Positions 1-8,580 of a stretch of 64,000 nt of DNA are shown here, one piece after another. The stretch's first letter is position 1; each line of letters starts with the position of its first letter. The notes under the pieces are model-generated. The model was not told where the DNA came from. It was given only the letters and a program-made list of their open reading frames with translations, and did no database searches. Origin of the DNA: DAISJM01 sp036821485 (GTDB taxonomy: Bacteria; Verrucomicrobiota; Kiritimatiellia; CAIQIC01; JAGNIJ01); the NCBI GenBank assembly GCA_036821485.1, contig DAISJM010000010.1, positions 13,032 to 77,031 on the forward strand. The letters run 5' to 3'. Made by a program: the position numbers and the translations under genes.

Positions 1-24
1 GGGATTCTGGCATTCCTCGCGACC

Positions 25-399
25 TCATTCGATCACGAGCGTGATATGGTCGTTCTCTCGCTTCACCGAGAATCCTTCGCGACAGCTTCTATGCCTCGGC
101 CCGGTACTGCCGCCTTCCTTCGCGGACAGAAGAACCGCCAGATCGTATCCAGCATGCTTCTCGTCCTTGCCCGTCAACTCCGCCAGCAACTTCACCGCCT
201 CGTCCCTGCGAATGCCAGATTTCCTTGAGGCGAGAATATCGAATGCGGTCGCATACGATGATCCCGGCCGGAACGGATTCTTCTCGTGACGGGGGTGCTT
301 GCCAGCCGTTGCCTTCCCAGAGGCCTCGGCCCGCTTCCTGGTCGATTTCTTCTTGGCTATCTCATGTTTTACCCCTGCGCTTCTCGTCTTCGTAGTCAC
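25..399 (-). CDS. Small basic protein, possible winged-helix fold
   Basis: This 124-residue protein starts with a GTG that has an excellent AGGAGGT site six bases upstream. The first 40 residues are rich in Lys, Arg and Ala and look disordered. The remaining 80 residues (from about FRPGSS to the end) have the alternating helix/strand character of a winged-helix domain. Genes encoding a basic tail plus a small HTH (for example DUF3489 types) often sit next to large serine recombinases, which matches the gene cluster just upstream on the same strand. I do not recognise a named family with certainty and no function can be read directly. DNA binding is an inference from charge and context. Confidence 0.6.
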   Translation of the reverse strand: MTTKTRSAGVKHEIAKKKSTRKRAEASGKATAGKHPRHEKNPFRPGSSYATAFDILASRKSGIRRDEAVKLLAELTGKDEKHAGYDLAVLLSAKEGGSTGPRHRSCREGFSVKRENDHITLVIE

Positions 400-488
400 G
401 CTGTACCTCCTGTTCTTGCTGCTGTCATGAGAACCCAGTAGTGCCGGTTGGCCAATCCGTCAGAGGTCTGTAGTTGGAAGTCTCGGCT

Positions 489-1373
489 TCATCCTACAGA
501 CGCCATTTCCTTCGCAGTTGAATTGTCCGTTTCCAGCACAATGGATCTGAACTGACGCAAGATGTCAGGGTGGTGTTCCTCAAGATAGGCGAGCAACTTC
601 GGCGTTGTGACGATCTTCCTGACGTAGAAGCTCAGCTTAAGGAGATCCGTCGAGTACTGCCGGTACAGCTTGACGTAGAAACTGTGCTGCTTCTCTGCGT
701 CTTCCAGCCTTGTGACCAGTTCGTTCTTTCTCGCAGTGTCTTCACTCCACGTCTTGCGCTGTCTTCTCTTGGGATTTCGGAGTTCAAAAGGCGTCCGGAC
801 AACCAGCCCGCGGACAAAGGTGGGGGAGAAGTCGTTGACGAACCGCATCTCCTTCAAGATCTCCAACTGACGACTGGGCAGAACATAGGCTATTTCACGT
901 GCTGTCGTTCTGCCGATTTCGTTATCCTCAAAGGCTCTTACGATCTCCGGATGCAGGTCGTGCAACAGAGTGGGCGCAAGGCGATAGCGGATCGACTGGA
1001 GCCCAAACACATGCGCGATCGTTGACTCGTCAATCGCCTCGAGCGACTTGCGCAGCATCTTCATTTCCTGATACGGCGACAGCCGATTGACCATCTTGTT
1101 AAACGTATAGGCTTCCTTGTTGCGATAGATGAGGCAGGGCACCTCGCGGACGCCCAGCTGCTCGCATGCCTTGAATCTCAGGAAACCGTCCAGGATGGTA
1201 TAGCCATCCTGTTCCTCAAAGACGCTGAGCGGTTCGATCAGCCCTACTGATTGAATGCTGGTCAGAATCTTCCGGAAGCCCTTATTGGTTTCTAGGTTGA
1301 TGTTCCGTTGCCTGAGGGGACGAAGAGCGGCAATCGGGATATCCTTGCCTTCGATCTGCAGCTTCTTCCTCAT
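489..1373 (-). CDS. ParB/RepB-like partition-type protein (RepB C-terminal type)
   Basis: The 294-residue protein has an N-terminal ParB-type nuclease-like domain: residues 10-95 include the pattern G.IEPLSV followed by LDGFLRFKACEQLG, equivalent to the ParB box 'GERR..A'. A central helical DNA-binding part (about 95-180) and a C-terminal region resembling the RepB plasmid-partition family follow. Its ATG overlaps the stop of the preceding ParB-like gene by four bases (ATGA), so the two are translationally coupled. No ParA ATPase is nearby, so classical plasmid partition is unlikely from this pair alone. A role in regulation or recombination control of the element, together with the large serine recombinase upstream, is an inference. 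Confidence 0.75.
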   Translation of the reverse strand: MRKKLQIEGKDIPIAALRPLRQRNINLETNKGFRKILTSIQSVGLIEPLSVFEEQDGYTILDGFLRFKACEQLGVREVPCLIYRNKEAYTFNKMVNRLSPYQEMKMLRKSLEAIDESTIAHVFGLQSIRYRLAPTLLHDLHPEIVRAFEDNEIGRTTAREIAYVLPSRQLEILKEMRFVNDFSPTFVRGLVVRTPFELRNPKRRQRKTWSEDTARKNELVTRLEDAEKQHSFYVKLYRQYSTDLLKLSFYVRKIVTTPKLLAYLEEHHPDILRQFRSIVLETDNSTAKEMASVG

Positions 1374-2308
1374 GTCTTTGGCTCCTCCGGTTGCGGCGGG
1401 TCGATCTCGCGGGGCACGGAGTAGTCGCCATGCAGTGCGGGCTGGTCTGCCAGTGCCGCTTCCTTCAGAAGCCCCTGGAACTCGCTGTCCCTGCGGAGTG
1501 ACTCCAGCCCGATAAGCAACGAGAGGAGCCTGTTCTCCCTAAGCGAAGCCTCCCGAACGAAATCCTCCTTCTCCTTGGTGGCTCTGGCGATGTCCCGCTT
1601 AAGTTCCTTGAGGCTGTAGTTCTCCAGTACCGTCGCTGCTCCATTCTTCTGACGACATGGGGTCTTTCCCCGATTGGATCGCAATTCGACGACCCGGCGA
1701 ACTTTGGCTATGTTGGCGCTGCTGACAATGCCGTTGTCGAAGGCATCCATCAGGACATGCTGGATGCTTGAGTCGTTGGACTTCGCCACCATTCTCGCAA
1801 ACGTCATTGAGAACAACCCCTGCATCACCCCATTGATCAGTCGTTCCTCGCCCTGTTCGACCAGTTGAATACAGTCGCTGACATAGGAAGCCTGCTTGCC
1901 GGTGATCTCCGCGATCTTGGCGAAGCTGATTCCGCCGTCGTGCATCCGCTTCAATTCATATGCAAACCACATCGAGCCCGGAGGGACTCTGGCGATGTTC
2001 TCCACAAGCGAGTACAGAAGGGCGGTCTTGTCATCACAATCGATCACCTCGCTTGGGATCTCTGTTCGCCCGAGCTGCCTGCAAGCCAAGTAGCGACCTT
2101 CACCGCAAATGAGTTGGTACTTGCCCGTCTTCTCAAGTCGTCTGGCGTTCACGACCACGGGCTTGAGCAACCCGACCTCCTTGATACTTCGGACGTTCTC
2201 CTCGAATTGGGTCTTGTCCCTGTTTCTGGAGTTAAGGACTTCGATCTGGTCAACAGGGATGAGTTCATATCGTCGTTCGGACATGGGGATGATCTGGGTG
2301 CTATTCAT
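1370..2308 (-). CDS. ParB N-terminal domain protein
   Basis: This 312-residue protein has a clear ParB N-terminal domain: residues 20-110 contain the strand IPVDQIEVLNSRNRD, then LICGEGRYLACRQLG, matching the ParB nucleotide-binding GEGR motif. A helix-turn-helix part follows (around SFAKIAEITGKQASYVSDC), and the C-terminus is charged and coiled. I chose the ATG at 2308 because it lies eight bases after a GGAG. An in-frame GTG at 2317 overlaps that site and is less likely. The start overlaps the 3' end of the serine recombinase gene and the end overlaps the next ParB-like gene, so the three genes form one transcription unit. The two ParB-like proteins are only distantly alike. Confidence 0.8.
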   Translation of the reverse strand: MNSTQIIPMSERRYELIPVDQIEVLNSRNRDKTQFEENVRSIKEVGLLKPVVVNARRLEKTGKYQLICGEGRYLACRQLGRTEIPSEVIDCDDKTALLYSLVENIARVPPGSMWFAYELKRMHDGGISFAKIAEITGKQASYVSDCIQLVEQGEERLINGVMQGLFSMTFARMVAKSNDSSIQHVLMDAFDNGIVSSANIAKVRRVVELRSNRGKTPCRQKNGAATVLENYSLKELKRDIARATKEKEDFVREASLRENRLLSLLIGLESLRRDSEFQGLLKEAALADQPALHGDYSVPREIDPPQPEEPKT

Positions 2309-3821
2309 GGTGGTCACTCCGAAGAAGATCCTGAATCAGATCGGTTAGAGAATGGGCGTAGATCGCCAGCTTGTCTTGGTCGCTGCTTGCAATGCGGATG
2401 TGATGACCATTGAGGAGCAGTCTGGGAAAAAGTAAGTACCCAAGCACCTCGAATGCATCGGCGCACGACAGCGGAACTCCTATAGTGAGGTCAACTTCTT
2501 GCCTCATGTCTGGCCGGAATGGCCAGTAGACTTCGTAGCCGCAGGGCACCGGGACAATGGGCTGGATGGCGACGCTCATGTAATTACAGAGCACCAGAAA
2601 ATCACCGAAGTCCTGAACGTCAGATGACAGGCTTCGCAGCTGATCGCCGATCTGCTTTCTTCTGAGGTCTATGGCCTCCTGATGCAGAGCCTGATAGGCA
2701 CCATCCAGAGAACGGAAGCGTTGTCTGTATGTAAAAGGGGAGACCATGTCCGATTGCGCAGAGACTACCCGGCTGTTGATGGCTCCATACCGCTCGAAGA
2801 TCACCCGTAACCTCTGCAACATGTCCTCGGCAGAGTACCGCCTTCGACGTGCATTCTCTTCGGCTTCCAGAATCTCCTGAGCATGTCGGAACAACTCGAC
2901 TTCAACGACCGGGTCAAACGCATCCTCGGTTCGTATCCACTCGTCTTTGGGGTTCCTCCGGGTGGGGGATTTGAGGCGTTGCGTCGTCTTGTTGTAGACG
3001 AGCGTCCCCGCGTACGCTTCGTTCCTGAGAATTGAGGAGACCTGACTGCCCGACCATTGGCTTTTTCCGGGCGAGAGAATGCCTGCCTGATTCAGAGCGG
3101 CAGCTATCTCGTCCGGCGTTCTGCGATCTACGGCGTAGGCCGTGAAGATGCGCCTGACAACGTCCACTTCCTCCGGTGCGCCAGGTGTCAGGGTGACCCG
3201 CTGGTTCTGAATGCTCTTTCTCTGCCCTCGATTGAGCACCTGGACTGGCCTTTTCTGCTCATCCAGCAGCAGTCTCTGGAACCCATAGGGAGGTGGACCG
3301 CCTGCCCTGAAGCCCTGTTGGATGACCTTGACGCACCCCTTGAAGACCTTTGTGCTCAGTTCTCTGCTGTAGCTGGCGGCGCGATACCTCTCAATGCTGA
3401 GGTGCAAACCGTGAAGCAGGTCGTCATCTTTTGGAAACCCGATGGAAGTGAAAACAACCTGTTTGCCGTAGAGCCTGCACAAGCCCGTGTAGTAGGCAGA
3501 CAAATCCGTATCCTGAAAGCGTCCCCAGCGACTGACATCAAGGACAAGGACGTAGGTGAAGTCTTCTGCGCCACCCTCAACATAGTCGTGGATCATCTGG
3601 TTGAAGCCATCTCGGCCCTCCGCCGAGAGGCCCGATTTGCCGCGATCCTCGAACTCTTTCAGGATCTCGATGTGGTGGTCGGCTGCGAACTTGCGGACTT
3701 GGTCTTGCTGGATTTCTACGCTGTTCTCCTGCCGATCCTGGGCTGAATGCCGGTAGTACGCGACCGCACGTCTTTCGTGAGTGGGCTTCCGACCGAACCA
3801 AGCTGGCGGTTCTTGTGCCAT
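2301..3821 (-). CDS. Large serine recombinase (resolvase/invertase superfamily)
   Basis: The 506-residue protein is a large serine recombinase. The N-terminal resolvase domain (about residues 18-165) has the catalytic serine in AYYRHSAQD (Ser26). Typical conserved blocks follow: FEDRGKSGLS, then the helix with DVSRWGRF, and LSTKVFKGCVKVIQQGFRAGGPPPYGF at the start of the 'recombinase' domain. The segment after about residue 210 (VVRRIFTAYA, then the LNQAGILSPG and SILRNEAYAGTLVYNK blocks) is the standard zinc/recombinase region. It begins an overlapping three-gene unit with two ParB-like genes. Such enzymes move integrative elements or excise intervening DNA. This copy lies 5 kb from the tRNA-type attachment scar at 8957, so it may not be the enzyme that made that junction. 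Confidence 0.92.
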   Translation of the reverse strand: MAQEPPAWFGRKPTHERRAVAYYRHSAQDRQENSVEIQQDQVRKFAADHHIEILKEFEDRGKSGLSAEGRDGFNQMIHDYVEGGAEDFTYVLVLDVSRWGRFQDTDLSAYYTGLCRLYGKQVVFTSIGFPKDDDLLHGLHLSIERYRAASYSRELSTKVFKGCVKVIQQGFRAGGPPPYGFQRLLLDEQKRPVQVLNRGQRKSIQNQRVTLTPGAPEEVDVVRRIFTAYAVDRRTPDEIAAALNQAGILSPGKSQWSGSQVSSILRNEAYAGTLVYNKTTQRLKSPTRRNPKDEWIRTEDAFDPVVEVELFRHAQEILEAEENARRRRYSAEDMLQRLRVIFERYGAINSRVVSAQSDMVSPFTYRQRFRSLDGAYQALHQEAIDLRRKQIGDQLRSLSSDVQDFGDFLVLCNYMSVAIQPIVPVPCGYEVYWPFRPDMRQEVDLTIGVPLSCADAFEVLGYLLFPRLLLNGHHIRIASSDQDKLAIYAHSLTDLIQDLLRSDHHE

Positions 3822-4192
3822 TGTTTCTGCAGTCCTCTGATCATCACTGGGCCCGACGTGTGTTCCGGGGCCAAGTGTAAAAGTGAAGAAACGCGCCGTG
3901 CTTGAAGAGATGACTGGCGAGATGGGCGAGAAGCGATGCTAGGAAGCCTAGCCGAGGCAGCCGACGAGGCACTGCAAAGGAATCAGTTGAAACACAGGGC
4001 GACGGATTGTGGGCGGGGATCTGGCGAAAGGGCAAGGTGTCTTGGTGGGAGTTCGCTGTGGTGCAGGCGACGCCGACAGAATGGATCTCCGCGCTGAACT
4101 GGTCCCATCATCTGGTCGTCGGGACAAATGTTTGGTGTCCATGATGTCGGGTTGCAAGGGGCTGGGTGATATGCTAGTTCCGCAAACAAGGT
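3822..4192. other. Intergenic region between divergent genes
   Basis: This 371-bp stretch separates the recombinase unit (leftward) from the nuclease pair (rightward) and must carry promoters for both. I see no convincing gene, repeat or tRNA in it. A short open frame around 3936-4094 has no ribosome-binding site and no recognisable product. A strong sigma70 promoter is not obvious. Confidence 0.5.
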
Positions 4193-5014
4193 ATGAGTTC
4201 CACCAAGAGCCACATTGTGAAACAGTCCGAACTGCAACGGTTCTTCTCCGACATTGATTCCCAAATGCGACTGAAGGAGACGCGTCTGGGGTTCAGATTA
4301 CGTGGCCGGACGACGGGCCAGAAGGAACTGGAACAATTCTTTGCTGCTGTAACGTCTCGCGTGAGAGCGGAAGAGAAGAAACAGCGTCGTATCGACAAGC
4401 GACTGGCGACGGGATTCAACGTCTTTGACCTGATCGAGCCGGACGAGAACAAACTGTCGGATATTCTGGCGACTTTGCTCGATCCAAATGGTGACCACGG
4501 GCAAGGCGGTCTATTTCTACAGTTGCTTCTTGAGAGGCTGGGGTTAGACACAGATCCAAGACTCACGAGACATGCCACGGTTCAGCGCGAAGCTCCCACC
4601 TATGGAATCCTGAAACACCGCCGCCGCATGGACGTGCTTGTAGAGGCGGGTGCGATGCTCGCAATTGAGAACAAGGTGGATTCATCGGAGCAAGCCGATC
4701 AGGTGAAGGATTACCTTGAACACTTGAGCAGGTGCGCACAAGGCCACCATAAGAGGAGCATCCTGATTTACCTGACCCCCCATGGACGATCGCCAGACTC
4801 TCTTAGTCGTGAGGAATTCGACGAGGCAGAGTCAGTCGGCAGGTTGCGATGCTGGAGCTATCAGGTAGAACTCCGCGAGTGGCTGGAAGCCTGCCGAGAA
4901 GGATGCGCGGCGCAGAAGATCCAGGGCTTCCTCACGGATTTCATCACCTACATCGAGTCCAAGCTTAAACGAGAGCCCGAAATTGCCGATCAGGGAGATG
5001 CCAATGAAGACTGA
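4193..5014 (+). CDS. PD-(D/E)XK nuclease family protein (PDDEXK_4-like)
   Basis: The 273-residue protein has the hallmarks of the PDDEXK_4 group. A conserved block NVFDLIEPDENKLSDILATLLDP-like lies at about residues 76-98. The nuclease core follows at 141-175: Asp147 in RRRMDVLV, then Glu159 and Lys161 in LAIENKVDSSEQ, with Gln167 as the usual trailing residue. These are the metal-binding and catalytic positions of the restriction-endonuclease fold. The long charged N-terminus (1-70) is unassigned. The following gene overlaps its 3' end by 11 bases, suggesting a two-gene unit. Genes of this family are frequent in phage-defence islands, and the position inside an integrated element fits, but no specific defence type can be named. 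The chosen ATG has only a weak AAGG in front. Confidence 0.78.
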   Translation: MSSTKSHIVKQSELQRFFSDIDSQMRLKETRLGFRLRGRTTGQKELEQFFAAVTSRVRAEEKKQRRIDKRLATGFNVFDLIEPDENKLSDILATLLDPNGDHGQGGLFLQLLLERLGLDTDPRLTRHATVQREAPTYGILKHRRRMDVLVEAGAMLAIENKVDSSEQADQVKDYLEHLSRCAQGHHKRSILIYLTPHGRSPDSLSREEFDEAESVGRLRCWSYQVELREWLEACREGCAAQKIQGFLTDFITYIESKLKREPEIADQGDANED

Positions 5015-5558
5015 CCCCATTCAGCACTACATCCTGAAGAACGAATATAACCTTAACATCGCCAGCACCGTTGCTGATGCGTGGATTGAGGCGAGAGGGA
5101 AACTGGTTGCCGGGTTCCTCGACCGACTTGATTCCCGGTTGAAGAAGAAACTCAAGGGATGGCGGTCTGAGTTATATGGAGGTAGTTTCTTCGTGGATGC
5201 ATATCCTGGCTTCTATGTCTCGAAGCCAACTTGGAAACATCATTCGATCGGATTCCAGTGTGGAGAACACGGCGACAGGATGACCATTGGTATAGCACGG
5301 GACACTGCCGACAGCCGGAAACTACCGCGCTACGCGCCGCTGTTGACTGCGGTGCAAAGCATCCTCCCCGCTGCCAGATCTCAGGCGTGGTGGGAGGCGC
5401 GGGCAGCCATGCGTTCTCCCGCACCCGACTGGCGCAAGCCGGACGTGCTTTGGCGCATGCACACGGACAACGAGTTCGTTAAGGATGTAGCGGAGCAACT
5501 CCTGGAAATCGCGAGAGTCGGCGAGCCGATTCTTGATCGGTTGTATCGCAGGAAATAG
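5004..5558 (+). CDS. Hypothetical partner of the PD-(D/E)XK nuclease
   Basis: The 184-residue protein is of unknown family. I placed the start at the ATG at 5004 because AGGGAG lies six bases upstream; two earlier in-frame starts (TTG 4983, ATG 4998) overlap that site. The coding region overlaps the nuclease gene by 11 bases, which argues for co-translation. The sequence is soluble, with no signal peptide and no membrane segment. An aromatic-rich middle contains YGGSFFVDAYPGFYVSKP and, later, an AWWEARAAMRSP-like segment. The pairing of a PDDEXK_4 nuclease with a small conserved protein suggests a functional unit, perhaps a regulator or sensor. That is inference from synteny only. Confidence 0.7.
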   Translation: MKTDPIQHYILKNEYNLNIASTVADAWIEARGKLVAGFLDRLDSRLKKKLKGWRSELYGGSFFVDAYPGFYVSKPTWKHHSIGFQCGEHGDRMTIGIARDTADSRKLPRYAPLLTAVQSILPAARSQAWWEARAAMRSPAPDWRKPDVLWRMHTDNEFVKDVAEQLLEIARVGEPILDRLYRRK

Positions 5559-5610
5559 GCGTAGGTGTCACTCCGCAAACCGTCCGGCTTCAAGGGGCGA
5601 AGTCAGGGGA

Positions 5611-6597
5611 TCAGGGGATCAACCGAACCACTTCCTGGCGATCGACAATAGCCCCTGACGAGATCAGTTTCCCCGTGACCTCATCTAGCTTGTCCCAACA
5701 CGAACTTTTCGTATTCGGAGTGCCCACCGCCAAGACAGCCCTGACTTTCTGGAATCCTTTAGTAGGCAGGATCTCCAACGCAGACTCTGGAAGTAACCGA
5801 AGCTGAATCTTCTGTCTCGCCAGCCGCAGAATGTCGGAGGACACATCCTTCATGACCAGTTCAAATGCATCACGATATGCCCCTACCTGCAACGGTCCCC
5901 AGTAAACGCCCTTTGCACTGCCTCCGTATTTCAGTTCCACGGCGATAAGGTTGCCGTTGCGGTCCAGAGCCAAAATGTCGAGTTCATCACCCAGCCCTTT
6001 CCCGATTCTTCCCCACTTCTCTACGTCGCTTCTCTGCAAGTCATTCTGGATCTTCTCGTACTTACCCAGAACCTGCTCATAGAACTCTTTCTTCTCCGCT
6101 TTTCCATCGAATCCAATGACGCACTCCCGGTCAACAACTAGCCAGGGGGAACTTGGAGTCCATTCTAGCCCATGTTCAATGCAGAGCCTGTTCTGCCACC
6201 AACCCTCTTTGTGATTCGCGTAGTAGCGAGCGTTCGCTGATGAAGCTGCGGCTTTCAGATACTCCTTAAACGACCGCCTAGCCTGATCGCCCCGGGGCGT
6301 CGTTAGTGTCTGCTTGAAGGCATCATATTGCCGTTTGGAGCCCTCGTGCTCCGTGTAGGTGGGGGCTGCACTTGCTTTGGCTCGAATGCCGCTCCCCGTC
6401 TTCTTCAGATCAAGACGAAGCAGTCTCGTTGTCCCGTGATAGTACATGAGCGAGTTGTCCTCACGGAGCTGGATGTCGATGGAGTACCGATCGCCGCCAA
6501 GTTCATTGATGTCAGAAATGAGCCAGTGGAAGTCCTGCCCAGGCATCAGCAATGCCGCTATTTCCTCATCTAAAGCTCTCTTGTATCTGGCGCTCAA
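5611..6597 (-). CDS. Protein with PD-(D/E)XK-like nuclease core
   Basis: This 328-residue protein is the last gene of a three-gene leftward unit; its ATG lies at the very end of the metallo-beta-lactamase gene before it. Residues 203-240 carry a probable restriction-endonuclease-fold core: Asp207 in GDELDILAL, then Glu221 and Lys223 in LIAVELKYGG, followed by Gln237 in GPLQVGAYRDAF. The spacing and the Q-Y helix fit the PD-(D/E)XK superfamily, specifically the type that reads 'genomic DNA/RNA-guided or restriction-like'. The N-terminal 200 residues are not recognised. It may act with the neighbouring hydrolase, but there is no direct evidence for that. The gene converges with the 184-residue gene at 5558, with about 50 bases between. 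Confidence 0.65.
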   Translation of the reverse strand: MSARYKRALDEEIAALLMPGQDFHWLISDINELGGDRYSIDIQLREDNSLMYYHGTTRLLRLDLKKTGSGIRAKASAAPTYTEHEGSKRQYDAFKQTLTTPRGDQARRSFKEYLKAAASSANARYYANHKEGWWQNRLCIEHGLEWTPSSPWLVVDRECVIGFDGKAEKKEFYEQVLGKYEKIQNDLQRSDVEKWGRIGKGLGDELDILALDRNGNLIAVELKYGGSAKGVYWGPLQVGAYRDAFELVMKDVSSDILRLARQKIQLRLLPESALEILPTKGFQKVRAVLAVGTPNTKSSCWDKLDEVTGKLISSGAIVDRQEVVRLIP

Positions 6598-6598
6598 G

Positions 6599-7849
6599 TC
6601 AGCTTACCTCCCACCATTCACCGTCATTATGTGCTTCTACATTGGGGAAGAGCTCTGGGTAACGCTCGGGCATGAAACTATGAATCGGGATCACTTTCCG
6701 GGGAGCCAAAGCCGACACGAGCACCTTGAGATCCGCCACAGAAGCATGCCCGGAGGTGTGGATGCTCTGTTTCACGATGCTGTGCTTCGCCATCCATTCC
6801 TTGAGAGTGTCGTATGAGCCCTGTTCCCAGTAGCCCTCCCATTGTGAATATATGTAGGCAGCCCCTTCCAGACAGTGACCTCGTTCCAAGTCGAACCGAT
6901 GGAGGGGGCGAAACAGCAAGGTGGATTGCCTTGGTGCTTCCTGAAGATGCTCGATGAATATGCGGTTCGATGCATGCCGTTTGAGCAGATCGAACCAAGC
7001 ATTGTTCTTAATCTGAACTCGCTGGGCTTGCGGAATGAATAGGGCAACCTCCGGCCAGTCGGATTGGGGAATATTCTCATTGCCGGATGCCTCAAGAATA
7101 GCGGCGGTATAAAGGTCAATAACCAGCTTCCTGCCCGTCCGTTTGGAGGCTCGAAAGATGGATACAATACGGTCAATGTTCTGCCCCGAAGTGTGAACCA
7201 TCGCCAACCCTGCCGTAGCTGAGAAAATCTGCACCAATTGATTTTCGATGTCGGCTTCCGTTGGGAATGCTTGGTCATCGCTGAGCCGTCCGAGCGACGA
7301 GCCCTCCAATAACAACGCGTCCACGTGCTTGGGTGGACTCATTACCAGGCGATTGAATACCGATGCCTTGCGGCCATGCGCTCTGAAATCACCGCTGTAG
7401 AAAATACGTTTCCTGCCACTCTCAACCAGAAGGGCATAGGCGTCATAGGCGGAGTGATCGACAAGAAAGGGCGTTATTCGAAAAGAGCCGATGTCGAAAG
7501 TGCGTTCTGATTCGTAATCCCATCCCGACGCGATGGCAGGGCGGTTGTCGGGCAAGAAAGGTGCGGCGGCGGCTAGTATCCTGCGGGCGGCGGTTCCCAT
7601 GCCCACGGGGATGTTGGGTGAGACGTGAGCCAGCAATCCAAAGTGGTCAAGATGAGGATGGGAGATCAAAATGCCTAACAGGGAAGGATCGCTGCCATCC
7701 AATCCGGCGACCCTGGGCAGATACTTGCTGTCGTTCTCTTCCGCATCCAGTGGCAGCCCAATATCAATCAGTAAGCGCTGGCCACCACTTTCAACTTCAA
7801 CGCAGCTTCCGCCTATTTGTTTGCTCCCACGATGAATGCATACCCGCAT
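6599..7849 (-). CDS. Metallo-beta-lactamase-fold hydrolase, RNase J/CPSF-like
   Basis: The 416-residue protein is an MBL-fold metallohydrolase of the nucleic-acid-processing type. The N-terminus RVCIHRGSKQIGGSCVEVE matches RNase J/CPSF-type starts. Motif 2 is HPHLDHFG (His64, His66, Asp68, His69), followed by YSGDFRAHGR (motif 4 Asp) and a beta-CASP-like insertion. It then has HTSGHASVADL and PIHSF near the C-terminus, which supply the last metal-binding histidines. It is the middle gene of a compact leftward operon: the upstream 214-residue gene ends 24 bases before, and the downstream gene starts at its stop. It lies in the island rather than next to core RNA-processing genes, so an accessory (possibly defence) nuclease is more likely than housekeeping RNase J. 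Confidence 0.8.
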   Translation of the reverse strand: MRVCIHRGSKQIGGSCVEVESGGQRLLIDIGLPLDAEENDSKYLPRVAGLDGSDPSLLGILISHPHLDHFGLLAHVSPNIPVGMGTAARRILAAAAPFLPDNRPAIASGWDYESERTFDIGSFRITPFLVDHSAYDAYALLVESGRKRIFYSGDFRAHGRKASVFNRLVMSPPKHVDALLLEGSSLGRLSDDQAFPTEADIENQLVQIFSATAGLAMVHTSGQNIDRIVSIFRASKRTGRKLVIDLYTAAILEASGNENIPQSDWPEVALFIPQAQRVQIKNNAWFDLLKRHASNRIFIEHLQEAPRQSTLLFRPLHRFDLERGHCLEGAAYIYSQWEGYWEQGSYDTLKEWMAKHSIVKQSIHTSGHASVADLKVLVSALAPRKVIPIHSFMPERYPELFPNVEAHNDGEWWEVS

Positions 7850-7873
7850 AAGGTGGTTCCATTTCTGACCCTG

Positions 7874-8518
7874 TCAAGTTACGCCCCGCTCATGAGCCTG
7901 AATCACCAAGCAGGGGGCAGATAGCAGGTTCAAATCGTCAGACCATGCAGCCCTCAGAAGCGCTGCGCCGATCAGGGAGAACACCTGCGTTTCGCTGACG
8001 ACATTGGCCTTCTTCGGATTAGGCAGGGCTGAGTGGAAGGTCTGAACAGCAATCTCGGCATCTTCCACATGACTGCTTCCCTTTGCCTGCCCAGTAACGA
8101 AGGCTTCCCACAGGAACAGCCCGCTTTCTGCGTTGGCGAACGACGCCCAGTCCAAGAATGCCTGCGGTGGAGCATCTATCGCCAGGCGCACTTTTTGCAG
8201 TACCCATGTCGTTTGAGTGAGCCCTGTGGCGAGAACTCCTGAACCAGCTCCGGCTGACCATGCTTTCTTTTCTCCACTCCGCGCCTTGGTCAGGCTCATT
8301 GGGTCATCAGGCAATGGAACAAAGAGCGGGCACTCAAAACCAAGGGCGACTTTCCTTCTCTTCCGAAGTTCATCCGCGATTCTGACGGTGAAATCGGTGA
8401 TGTCTGTGCCTGTGGCAACATCGCCATTTCCCATCTGTCCTGCCCACCCGAAATTGCCCTTCTTAACGGAGCCTATGTCGGCGCAGAACACGGAGATATC
8501 TATTGTCTTGGACGGCAT
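7874..8518 (-). CDS. Hypothetical protein, possible RNase H-like fold
   Basis: This 214-residue protein is the first gene of the leftward three-gene unit. I do not recognise a named family. Visible features: an opening strand with an acidic residue followed by glycines (FCADIGSVKKGNFGWA, Asp14), a second strand ending in an acid before a proline loop (ALGFECPLFVPLP, Glu62), and a later HVEDAEIAV segment (Glu152, Asp153). This order of acids resembles RNase H-like folds such as the DUF429 or YqgF groups. That comparison is by eye and tentative. A Gly/Ala/Ser-rich middle (about 85-100) is likely a loop. No membrane or secretion signal is seen. The head position in an operon with two putative nucleases suggests the proteins act together. 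Confidence 0.65.
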   Translation of the reverse strand: MPSKTIDISVFCADIGSVKKGNFGWAGQMGNGDVATGTDITDFTVRIADELRKRRKVALGFECPLFVPLPDDPMSLTKARSGEKKAWSAGAGSGVLATGLTQTTWVLQKVRLAIDAPPQAFLDWASFANAESGLFLWEAFVTGQAKGSSHVEDAEIAVQTFHSALPNPKKANVVSETQVFSLIGAALLRAAWSDDLNLLSAPCLVIQAHERGVT

Positions 8519-8580
8519 GGGGCCATCCTAGCAAGCGGAGCGGAAGCTGGCGAGGGATTCGATTCACACGGAAGATACTG

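Noticed and set aside
3936..4094. Short open frame in the recombinase/nuclease gap
   Set aside because: No start signal and only vague likeness to any family; could be a gene remnant but not supportable.
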